From Peptostreptococcus porci (GTDB taxonomy: Bacteria; Bacillota; Clostridia; Peptostreptococcales; Peptostreptococcaceae), in the NCBI RefSeq assembly GCF_009695815.1, contig NZ_VUNE01000002.1, positions 298,285 to 362,284 of the forward strand: 64,000 nucleotides of DNA, written 5' to 3'. Under the pieces are notes generated by a model, which saw nothing but the letters and a program-made list of their open reading frames with translations, was not told where the DNA came from and did no database searches. Below are positions 57,168 through 64,000 of this stretch, one piece after another. The translations under genes and the position numbers were made by a program. How positions within the stretch are numbered: the stretch's first letter is position 1; each line of letters begins with the position of its first letter.

Positions 57168-57929
57168 TTATTTTTCCTCCTTTGCTGCTGCTAAATCAAT
57201 ATCTTTGAAATTCTGAACTGGATAGTAAGGCACCATGTTGTCTCTTAACCACTGTAAAGCATCAGGAGCACTCATACCCCAGTTAGTAGGACAAGTAGAT
57301 AAAACTTCTACCATTGAGAATCCTAAACCAGCCATCTGAACATCAAAAGCTTTTCTTATTGCTTTCTTAGCTTTTCTAACTTCACCAGGAGTATCCACTC
57401 TAACTCTTTCTATATAAGTTGCACCAGTCAAAGTTGAAAGCATTTCAGACATTCTGATTGGGTAACCATGAAGCTTAGGATCTCTACCGCCTTGACAAGT
57501 AGTAGCTTTTTCACCTATCAATGTAGTTGGAGCCATCTGTCCACCTGTCATACCATAAGTAGTGTTGTTAACGAATATTACAGTTATGTTTTCACCTCTA
57601 TTTGCAGCATGTACTATTTCTGCAGTACCGATTGAAGCAAGGTCTCCGTCACCTTGATAGGTAAATACAGTGTGTTCTGGGAAAACTCTCTTTATTCCAG
57701 TAGCAACAGCAGGAGCTCTACCATGAGCAGCTTCATGCATATCACAGTTAAAATAATTGTATGCCAATACTGAACATCCAACAGGAGCAACACCTATTGA
57801 AGTTCCTAGTACTTCCATTTCTTCCAATACTTCACCAACTAATCTATGGATTATACCATGAGTACATCCTGGACAGTAATGTGTCTGTGCATCAGTTAAA
57901 CCAGTTGTTTTTTTGAAAATTACAGCCAT
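57168..57929 (-). CDS. 2-oxoacid:ferredoxin oxidoreductase beta subunit (TPP)
   Basis: 253 residues. TPP-binding subunit: CPGCTHGIIHRL near the N-terminus, GDGDLASIGTAEIVHAANRG (TPP pyrophosphate/Mg site, about 95) and NNTTYGMTGGQMAPTT. The ATG overlaps the alpha-subunit stop (TAATG). Confidence 0.94.
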   Translation of the reverse strand: MAVIFKKTTGLTDAQTHYCPGCTHGIIHRLVGEVLEEMEVLGTSIGVAPVGCSVLAYNYFNCDMHEAAHGRAPAVATGIKRVFPEHTVFTYQGDGDLASIGTAEIVHAANRGENITVIFVNNTTYGMTGGQMAPTTLIGEKATTCQGGRDPKLHGYPIRMSEMLSTLTGATYIERVRVDTPGEVRKAKKAIRKAFDVQMAGLGFSMVEVLSTCPTNWGMSAPDALQWLRDNMVPYYPVQNFKDIDLAAAKEEK

Positions 57930-58990
57930 TACTTAACACCTCCCATAATATCTTTTGCTCTTGCCATTATTTCTTTTGGTTCTGGAACCATTCCACCTGG
58001 TCTACCATAGAAATGAACTGGATGTCTACCATTAGAACCAAGCTTAACATCTTCTACCATCTGTCCCAAACTCATTTCAACTACGAACAAGTTTTTACAA
58101 GCAGGAATTTCATCAAATGCTTTGTATGGGTATGGCCAAACAGTCTTAGGTCTTATCAAACCAACTTTGTATCCTTCTTCTCTCAAATCATTTACACAAT
58201 TCTTAACAACTCTTGCCATAGTTCCGTATGCTACGAAAACTAATTCTGCATCTTCAGTTCTATCCATTTCGTACTGAACTTCTTCTTTTTCTATTAATTC
58301 GTATTTTCTCTGTAAATGATAGTTGTGCTCTTCCAATATTTCTGGAGACAGATAAAGTGAATTTATAATATTAGGCTTTCTTTCTCCCTTAGTACCAGTA
58401 GTTGCCCAATCTTTAGGAGGAAGCTGTCTAACTTTTCTTTCCTTATCAAAATCAACTGGTTCCATCATCTGACCGATCATACCATCTAGTAAAACTAGAA
58501 CAGGAGTTCTATACATTTCAGCAACATCAAAAGCATCCTGAATCATATCGCATGCTTCCTGTACACTTGCTGGAGCATATACTGGAGTTCTGTAGTCACC
58601 GTCTCCACCACCTCTAGTTGTCATGAAATAGTCCGACTGCGAAGGTTGAATTGATCCCAAACCAGGGCCACCTCTCACTACGTTTAATACAACGCAAGGT
58701 ACTTCAGCACCTGCACAGTATGTTATACCTTCTTGCTTTAGTGCAATACCAGGTGAAGAAGATGAAGTAAGTACTCTCGCACCACAACCACCTGCACCGT
58801 AAACCATATTAATTGCTGCAACTTCAGATTCTGCTTGTACAAAAGTTCCTCCGATAGCTGGTAATTCTCTTGATAAATATTCTGGCAACTCACTTTGTGG
58901 AGTTATTGGGTAACCGAAGAAGTATCTACATCCAGCCACCATAGCTGCTTTACCAAAAGCTTCGTTACCTTTCATTAGTATCTTTGCCAT
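57929..58990 (-). CDS. vorB: 2-oxoacid:ferredoxin oxidoreductase alpha subunit (VorB type)
   Basis: 353 residues. Pyrimidine-binding and domain II subunit: GCRYFFGYPITPQSELPEYL and SSSPGIALKQEGITYC. Length and sequence pattern fit 3-methyl-2-oxobutanoate dehydrogenase VorB; linkage to buk supports branched-chain or aryl 2-oxoacids over pyruvate. Oxidises the 2-oxoacid to acyl-CoA, CO2 and reduced ferredoxin. Confidence 0.92.
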   Translation of the reverse strand: MAKILMKGNEAFGKAAMVAGCRYFFGYPITPQSELPEYLSRELPAIGGTFVQAESEVAAINMVYGAGGCGARVLTSSSSPGIALKQEGITYCAGAEVPCVVLNVVRGGPGLGSIQPSQSDYFMTTRGGGDGDYRTPVYAPASVQEACDMIQDAFDVAEMYRTPVLVLLDGMIGQMMEPVDFDKERKVRQLPPKDWATTGTKGERKPNIINSLYLSPEILEEHNYHLQRKYELIEKEEVQYEMDRTEDAELVFVAYGTMARVVKNCVNDLREEGYKVGLIRPKTVWPYPYKAFDEIPACKNLFVVEMSLGQMVEDVKLGSNGRHPVHFYGRPGGMVPEPKEIMARAKDIMGGVK

Positions 58991-59009
58991 GTAAAATCCC
59001 TCCTAATAA

Positions 59010-59225
59010 TTAATCTCTTTCTACCGTAATAACTGCGTCTGGACACATAAGAGCACAACTTGCGCAACCTATGCATTCTTCCATTTTCACAACGTGAGCC
59101 GGATTATATCCCTTTGAATTCACCTTAGACATATCAAGCTCAATTATCTTTTTTGGACATACTGAAATGCAATTACCGCATCCCTTACAGTACTTCTGAT
59201 CAAAAGACACTCTACCTTTAGCCAT
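59010..59225 (-). CDS. 2-oxoacid:ferredoxin oxidoreductase delta (ferredoxin) subunit
   Basis: 71 residues with two [4Fe-4S] motifs, CKGCGNCISVCP and CIGCASCALMCP. Carries electrons from the TPP centre to free ferredoxin. AAGGAGG ribosome site. Confidence 0.94.
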   Translation of the reverse strand: MAKGRVSFDQKYCKGCGNCISVCPKKIIELDMSKVNSKGYNPAHVVKMEECIGCASCALMCPDAVITVERD

Positions 59226-59278
59226 TTGTATTGCCTCCTTAAATAATAAAATTAGTCTAAAAAATATTTAAAACACAA

Positions 59279-59956
59279 CTACATCATCCAATCATCACGC
59301 AAATATAGATTAATTGGAATAATATCACCTTCGAAGTCCTCAGGAATCTCTTTTACAAGAGCTTCAAGACAAGAAATGAACTTGATAGGAATGTTTTTAA
59401 GTTTTGAAACTTTTCTGCACACCTCTTGCCCTTTTTTGATATCTTCTATTGTAGTGGCTTTAAGCATATGAGTATTGTTGATTAAACCTGTCACCCTCAA
59501 CTTTGAAGCCTTTTCGATTTCGTCAATATACCTCATAACCTCCTCTGCCGTCTGTGTTTTTTCTCTGTTTGCATTGACAACGAAAAACATATCATAATCG
59601 TCATCATCAATCATATTTTTATATCTAGCAATAACAGTCGCACCAACCTTATCACCACCCAAATCAATAATATTATTATAATCCTTATTTAGTAGTGGTG
59701 TATGAATTTCAGCAGATAACGCTGGAATATCCAGTGTAGGTGCATCAACAGAACTGCTTATTAGATGTATTCCATTTTCCTCTAAAAACTCTTTCCTTCC
59801 TCTAGATCTAAAGTAAACATTCACTACATCCAAATCCGAAATAGCCAATCTTCCCTCAACTTCCTTCCTTAGCTTTAACGCATAATTGATAGAAAACTCA
59901 CTTTTTCCACTTCCATAATGACCTGTTATTATTCTTATTCTCTTTGTCTTTTCCAT
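59279..59956 (-). CDS. ParA/CobQ-like ATP-binding protein in buk-vor operon
   Basis: 225 residues. P-loop GHYGSGKSE (about 12-20), then DLDVVNVYFRSRGRK (a switch-like Asp segment) and IIDLGGDKVG (Walker B-like). MinD/ParA/CobQ relatives; similar genes sit beside 2-oxoacid oxidoreductases in clostridia, but the function is unknown. It could help assemble the iron-sulfur complex or regulate it. GGAGAG ribosome site. Confidence 0.78.
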   Translation of the reverse strand: MEKTKRIRIITGHYGSGKSEFSINYALKLRKEVEGRLAISDLDVVNVYFRSRGRKEFLEENGIHLISSSVDAPTLDIPALSAEIHTPLLNKDYNNIIDLGGDKVGATVIARYKNMIDDDDYDMFFVVNANREKTQTAEEVMRYIDEIEKASKLRVTGLINNTHMLKATTIEDIKKGQEVCRKVSKLKNIPIKFISCLEALVKEIPEDFEGDIIPINLYLRDDWMM

Positions 59957-60057
59957 TTTTCTCTCCTTATTTATCTAAATTCTCAATCTCCAGATAACAA
60001 GGCCGATAAAAAAACTATTTCCCTGCAACGATATTGAAACTCATCTTAGGAAAAGCT

Positions 60058-61140
60058 TTATTGTTCGTCATAATTTTGAGCCTTTTCCTCACCTTTTAAA
60101 ACTCTCAATCCGCCAAGAGCCAATGCTATCATTTCATCTTCGCCCGGATATACCTTAACCTCGCTGATAAATGAAACTCTTTCAGAAATCATAGCTGTAA
60201 ACATTTTAGAATACGCTATTCCCCCAGTTAAAAGTACTGCATCAACTTTTCCCTTTAGAACTGCCGAGCAAGCACCGATTTCCTTTGCTATTTGATATGC
60301 CATTGCTTCATATACAAGCTTTGCCTTTTCGTCACCATTGTCGATCATCGTTTCAACATCTCTTGCATCATTTGTATTCAAATATGAAACGAGACCGCCG
60401 TTTCCAGTGATTTTTTTCTTCATATCATATAAAGTCAGTTTTCCACTGTAGCACATCTCAACTAAACTACCAACTGGAACCCCACCACTTCTTTCAGGTG
60501 AGAATGGTCCTTCACCATCTAGTGCATTGGCAACATCCACTACCATTCCATGCTCGTGAGCACCGACAGAAATTCCACCACCCATATGGGCAATTATCAA
60601 ATTCAAATCCTCGTATTTTTTTCCAACTTCACTTGCATATCTTCTTGCAATTGCTTTTTGATTTAGTGCATGGAAAATACTAGTTCTATCAACATCAGCC
60701 ATACCAGATATTCTAGCTACTGGTTTAAGCTCGTCAACTACAACTGGATCAACTATAAAAGCAGGGATTCCAAGCTCATTGGAGAACTCGTTGGCGATTA
60801 TACCACCAAGATTTGATGCGTGTTGTCCAGAAACTCCAACCTTCAAATCATCAAGCATACTCTTAGTCACAGTGTATGTCCCACCTTTGATAGGCTTCAA
60901 CAATCCACCTCTCCCAACAACACAATCTAGATCCTTTAGATCTATATTTGCATTCTGTAATTCATTTTCAATAACTTCTTTTCTAAAATTAAACTGATCA
61001 GAAATATTTTTATATTTCCCAATTTCTTCAGATGAATGTCTCAAAGTTTTCTCAAAAACTTCTGATTCATTATCAAAAACCGCAATCTTTGTAGATGTAG
61101 ATCCTGGATTAATGGTAAGAATCTTGTAACTTTCCTTCAT
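60058..61140 (-). CDS. buk: Butyrate kinase (branched-chain acyl kinase)
   Basis: 360 residues, acetokinase (ASKHA) family. Converts butyryl or isovaleryl/isobutyryl phosphate plus ADP to acid and [19 protein letters not shown] at the N-terminus, [12 protein letters not shown] near 180 and [10 protein letters not shown] near 300 are typical. First gene of the buk-vor operon; ptb lies 40 kb away. GGAGG before the ATG; only a weak promoter (TATACT) was seen upstream. Confidence 0.95.
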   Translation of the reverse strand: MKESYKILTINPGSTSTKIAVFDNESEVFEKTLRHSSEEIGKYKNISDQFNFRKEVIENELQNANIDLKDLDCVVGRGGLLKPIKGGTYTVTKSMLDDLKVGVSGQHASNLGGIIANEFSNELGIPAFIVDPVVVDELKPVARISGMADVDRTSIFHALNQKAIARRYASEVGKKYEDLNLIIAHMGGGISVGAHEHGMVVDVANALDGEGPFSPERSGGVPVGSLVEMCYSGKLTLYDMKKKITGNGGLVSYLNTNDARDVETMIDNGDEKAKLVYEAMAYQIAKEIGACSAVLKGKVDAVLLTGGIAYSKMFTAMISERVSFISEVKVYPGEDEMIALALGGLRVLKGEEKAQNYDEQ

Positions 61141-61473
61141 TTTTTACCTCCATAAATGGGATTTTTTCGTCTATTGGTCGAGTTCGTCAGTATAACTAGA
61201 CAACCGATACAATATAACGTTTTCATCAAAACTAATTACACATACCCTTTTATACATTTTGTTTAAAAATACTATTTTTCAAAATATATTGTATACTATT
61301 ATTGTATAACTAAAATAAAGAAGTTGCAACAAAAAATTTATCAAACGAAATTTTCTTAAATTAATAATCTAAAGTACACTTTATAATTTAGCTTATATTT
61401 TTATTTTTATTTAATTTTCTGAAGTTTCAATCATTCTAGTATTTTTTGAAAATAACATACCAATCTTTTTTTA
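61141..61473. other. Non-coding gap between buk and cdaR
   Basis: AT-rich, holding the buk leader with a TATACT and a partial dyad (CGGTTGTCTAG/CTAGACAACCG region). No gene or RNA was recognised. Confidence 0.4.
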
Positions 61474-61518
61474 ACAAAAAATAATGATAACTAAATTTAT
61501 TTTTTTAGTTATCATTAT
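61474..61518 (-). terminator. Terminator of cdaA-cdaR
   Basis: 14-bp stem ATAATGATAACTAA/TTAGTTATCATTAT, 10-nt loop, T-rich tail. Confidence 0.88.
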
Positions 61519-61525
61519 TATGCCA

Positions 61526-62440
61526 TTATTCATTTTTTATTAATTCAACCTGTGAAATGTCACCTTTTATTTTAATATTATTAGGAACGCTCAATTTGAT
61601 CAATTTTGAGTCATTATTATCTACAATATCATCTTTTATTTCCTCTGTGATAATCTCATCTATATTTTTTAAAGTTTCATTATTTCCCAGTATAACCACT
61701 TTGTCAGGATTTGTCGATAGATTAGGCAACAGATATTTATCTCCAGAATACTTCACCCTAACCGGAACCTCCTTTGACATAGTCTGCATTATTTTAACCT
61801 TTATCTTCTTGTTTGAAATCTTCACATTAACAGGCGCGCCACCACTTGTGTATGCTACGAGTGCAAAATTCACAGTGCTATTATTTTCAACTGAAAGTTT
61901 TTCTTTTGGAATAACTCCGCCAACATAACTTACACTGTTAACCAACTCACTTGGACCACTTATTTCAACCTCATTTTCCTCTGGAATAACTTCACTTATT
62001 TCATTTTTTTCCGATAGCGGAACCTCTATTTTTACATCTACCTTTTTCGTAATTGCTTTTTCAAGATTAATAGCAAAGCTGGCATCCTTCAATTCTCTTG
62101 ATACTCTATTTGATATATTTGTCCTAAGAGTAATGATATTCTTCCCCTCTACAGGATTCACAATATCTGCATATATATCTACATTATTTTTATTTAACTT
62201 TTGTATTTCTGACAGTTTTCCTTCAACTGTAATATCCGTTTTCAAATCTTCAACAGGATAAATTACGAACCCCTGTCTCTCCAAATCAGACGAATTTGTA
62301 ATAGTAATAGGAATATTTTCAATAACTTTTTTATCTTCAGGATCCACTACAGCTATTACATACATCCACAATATAACAGCTGCAAGAACAGAAATTATTT
62401 TGGTACGTAAATTATTTTTTGAAAGTATGTTTTTTTTCAT
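61526..62440 (-). CDS. cdaR: CdaR (YbbR-domain) regulator of CdaA
   Basis: 304 residues. One N-terminal membrane helix (IISVLAAVILWMYVIAVVDP, about 15-34) and three to four extracytoplasmic YbbR repeats. Binds and modulates the cyclase CdaA. The ATG at 62440 follows AAAGGAG; an in-frame TTG further out overlaps this site. Starts 15 nt after cdaA. Confidence 0.92.
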   Translation of the reverse strand: MKKNILSKNNLRTKIISVLAAVILWMYVIAVVDPEDKKVIENIPITITNSSDLERQGFVIYPVEDLKTDITVEGKLSEIQKLNKNNVDIYADIVNPVEGKNIITLRTNISNRVSRELKDASFAINLEKAITKKVDVKIEVPLSEKNEISEVIPEENEVEISGPSELVNSVSYVGGVIPKEKLSVENNSTVNFALVAYTSGGAPVNVKISNKKIKVKIMQTMSKEVPVRVKYSGDKYLLPNLSTNPDKVVILGNNETLKNIDEIITEEIKDDIVDNNDSKLIKLSVPNNIKIKGDISQVELIKNE

Positions 62441-62455
62441 AAAATCTCCTTTCAA

Positions 62456-63307
62456 CTAGTTTTTCTTGATAAAATCTTTAATAAATCCGAAATTATTTTC
62501 GTGTCTTTTCTCTTCAAATTCTCTCAATATATTAAAAAGCCTTTCTTTGGCGATATTTCGATAAATCTTACCTGACCTAGCAATTGAAACTTTACCACTT
62601 TCTTCTGATACAATAATAGTTAGGCAGTCTGATATTTCACTTATACCAATTCCTGCTCTGTGCCTAGTTCCCAAATCCTTGCTCAAATCCTTCCTTTGAG
62701 TAAGAGGAAGAAAACACGCAGCCGACAATACTTTTAAATCTCTCACAATAACCGCTCCGTCGTGAAGCGGAGTATTTGGAACAAATATATTGCAAATCAA
62801 CTGTTTTGTAATTTCACCATTTATTTTGGTTCCAGTTTCAGTTATCTCATTCAGTTTTGTTTTACCCTCTATAACTACAAGTGCCCCTATCTTCTTTTCT
62901 GCCATATCGTAAACAGCATCTAGTAGTGATTCTATAGATTCAATTAAATCCATATCGTATTTAGATGCCGCCTGAGGTCCCAATTTTCTAATGCTAGTAT
63001 TTCTTCCTATATGTTCAAGCCCAGCTCTTAGCTCTGGTTGGAAAATAATGAATGGCAAAATAAACCCTACTTCCAATATTTTCACCAATATCCAATATAG
63101 TGTATGCAATTTAAATATTCCACTTAACTGAGTGGCAACTAACAAGATAACAACTCCCTTAAACAACTGCTCAGCCCTCGTATCTTTTATAAACATCAAT
63201 ATTTTATAAAAGATATAGGCAATTATCATCATGTCGACCACATCATTAATACTTATCTTTGTAATTATTTGGAATAATTGATTAAAAAATAAATTTAATG
63301 AAACCAT
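62456..63307 (-). CDS. cdaA: Diadenylate cyclase CdaA
   Basis: 283 residues. Three N-terminal membrane helices, then a DAC domain with LHDGAVIV (DGA) and GTRHRAGIG (RHR). Makes the second messenger c-di-AMP, which controls potassium, turgor and wall homeostasis. ATG 63307 follows GGGAGG. Confidence 0.95.
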   Translation of the reverse strand: MVSLNLFFNQLFQIITKISINDVVDMMIIAYIFYKILMFIKDTRAEQLFKGVVILLVATQLSGIFKLHTLYWILVKILEVGFILPFIIFQPELRAGLEHIGRNTSIRKLGPQAASKYDMDLIESIESLLDAVYDMAEKKIGALVVIEGKTKLNEITETGTKINGEITKQLICNIFVPNTPLHDGAVIVRDLKVLSAACFLPLTQRKDLSKDLGTRHRAGIGISEISDCLTIIVSEESGKVSIARSGKIYRNIAKERLFNILREFEEKRHENNFGFIKDFIKKN

Positions 63308-63417
63308 CCTTACCTCCCAAAACAAAAACACTAATATTCACTTCATTTATCTTATCTATATTTTACTACATTATTCATAAGATAGAATTAATTTTTTGAT
63401 AAAAATATATTTTTTTA

Positions 63418-63447
63418 TCAAAAAAAGACTTCACTTACGTAAAGTCT
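63418..63447 (-). terminator. Terminator of tRNA cluster
   Basis: Stem AGACTT/AAGTCT with 10-nt palindromic loop, then T7; immediately past tRNA-Arg. Confidence 0.85.
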
Positions 63448-63458
63448 AACTAAAACAG

Positions 63459-63532
<74 letters not shown>

Positions 63533-63541
63533 ATATATAAT

Positions 63542-63616
63542 TGGAGCGGGAAACGAGATTCGAACTCGCGACTTCGACCTTGGCAAGGTCGCGCTCTACC
63601 GCTGAACTATTCCCGC
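63542..63616 (-). tRNA. tRNA-Gly (GCC)
   Basis: Acceptor GCGGGAA/TTCCCGC, anticodon loop TTGCCAA, discriminator T, encoded CCA. Confidence 0.96.
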
Positions 63617-63619
63617 ATA

Positions 63620-63696
63620 TGGCGACCTGGAAGGGGCTCGAACCCTCGACCTCCAGCGTGACAGGCTGGCATTCTAACCAACTGAACTACCAGGCC
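63620..63696 (-). tRNA. tRNA-Asp (GUC)
   Basis: Acceptor GGCCTGG/CCAGGTC, anticodon loop CTGTCAC, discriminator G, encoded CCA. Confidence 0.96.
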
Positions 63697-63707
63697 GCAA
63701 TATTAAT

Positions 63708-63783
63708 TGGTGGGAGTAACAGGGCTCGAACCTGTGACCCCCTGCTTGTAAGGCAGATGCTCTCCCAGCTGAGCTATACTCCC
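63708..63783 (-). tRNA. tRNA-Val (UAC)
   Basis: Acceptor GGGAGTA/TACTCCC, anticodon loop CTTACAA, encoded CCA. Confidence 0.96.
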
Positions 63784-63794
63784 ATAAATATAAT

Positions 63795-63868
63795 TGGAGC
63801 GGGTGAAGGGGATCGAACCCTCACAGCTGGCTTGGAAGGCCAGAACTCTACCATTGAGCTACACCCGC
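63795..63868 (-). tRNA. tRNA-Gly (UCC)
   Basis: Acceptor GCGGGTG/CACCCGC, anticodon loop CTTCCAA, discriminator T, encoded CCA. Confidence 0.96.
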
Positions 63869-63878
63869 ATATAAAAAA

Positions 63879-63950
63879 TGACTCCTAGGGGAATCGAACC
63901 CCTGTTACCGCCGTGAAAGGGCGGTGTCTTAACCGCTTGACCAAGGAGCC
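63879..63950 (-). tRNA. tRNA-Glu (UUC)
   Basis: Acceptor GGCTCCT/AGGAGTC, anticodon loop CTTTCAC, CCA not encoded. Confidence 0.95.
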
Positions 63951-63962
63951 AAGTATTTAATT

Positions 63963-64000
63963 TGGTTGCGGAGGAAGGACTTGAACCTTCGACCTTCGGG
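63963..64000 (-). tRNA. tRNA 3' half, probably initiator tRNA-Met
   Basis: Only the 3' part is in the window: CCCGAAGGTCGAAGGTTCAA onward to CCTCCGCAACCA. The CCCGAAGGTCG stem side and CCGCAACCA end are those of bacterial initiator tRNA. The anticodon is outside. Confidence 0.75.

Overview
This 64 kb window is AT-rich and almost wholly coded on the minus strand. It looks like a low-GC anaerobic Firmicute of the Peptostreptococcaceae, most likely Peptostreptococcus. The inference rests on the Stickland fermentation genes (fld/had-type dehydratase cluster, electron-transfer flavoproteins, branched-chain 2-oxoacid:ferredoxin oxidoreductase, ptb, buk), NAD-type glutamate dehydrogenase, Rex, two-cluster ferredoxins, and FMN and SAM-I riboswitches. 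No species identification was possible from sequence alone.

Layout: 1-4.6 kb is the N-terminal 1518 codons of a large surface adhesin that runs off the left edge. 4.8-8.1 kb is a pyrB-pyrK-pyrD-pyrE operon with a PyrR-type RNA hairpin in its leader. 8.2-11.4 kb is a Fur-type ferrous iron uptake locus (feoA2-feoA-feoB plus a 47-residue FeoB partner); feoB is split by a -1 frameshift exactly at an A AAA AAG heptamer. 11.9-14.8 kb holds gluD, a ferredoxin and rex. 15-19.6 kb holds an ABC-F ATPase and the tsaE-tsaB-rimI-tsaD tRNA t6A group. 19.8-24.9 kb holds ptb, ribU under an FMN riboswitch, a flavodoxin/ferredoxin fusion and tex.

24.9-29.9 kb is the most unusual locus: two paralogous seven-helix membrane proteins, each followed by a small FMN-binding protein, flanking a 663-residue exported protein with four FMN-binding domains. 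It has a strong promoter with a Fur-like box and looks like a flavin-based extracytoplasmic electron-transfer chain.

31.4-42.8 kb is the reductive Stickland branch: fldA-fldB-fldC-acd-etfB-etfA-ldhA, a transporter, and a PAS/AAA+ sigma-54 activator. Both the fld operon and the transporter have sigma-54 promoter sequences, and three perfect TTTGCA-N3-TGCAAA dyads lie upstream of fldA. The usual dehydratase activator gene (fldI/hadI) is missing from the operon.

42.9-49 kb holds secA, a GC-rich unannotated transcript-like segment (candidate structured ncRNA), comFC and recD2. 49.3-56.5 kb holds a second transporter of the same family, metK under a SAM-I riboswitch, mreB/mbl, murA and glmM. 56.6-61.1 kb is the oxidative Stickland branch: buk, a ParA-like ATPase and four vor subunits. 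61.5-63.3 kb is cdaR-cdaA (c-di-AMP synthesis), and the right end is a cluster of seven tRNA genes, the last cut by the edge.

Together the fld, vor, ptb and buk products can oxidise one amino acid to an acyl phosphate with ATP gain and reduce another to an aryl- or branched-chain acid, with electrons passing through ferredoxin and Etf.
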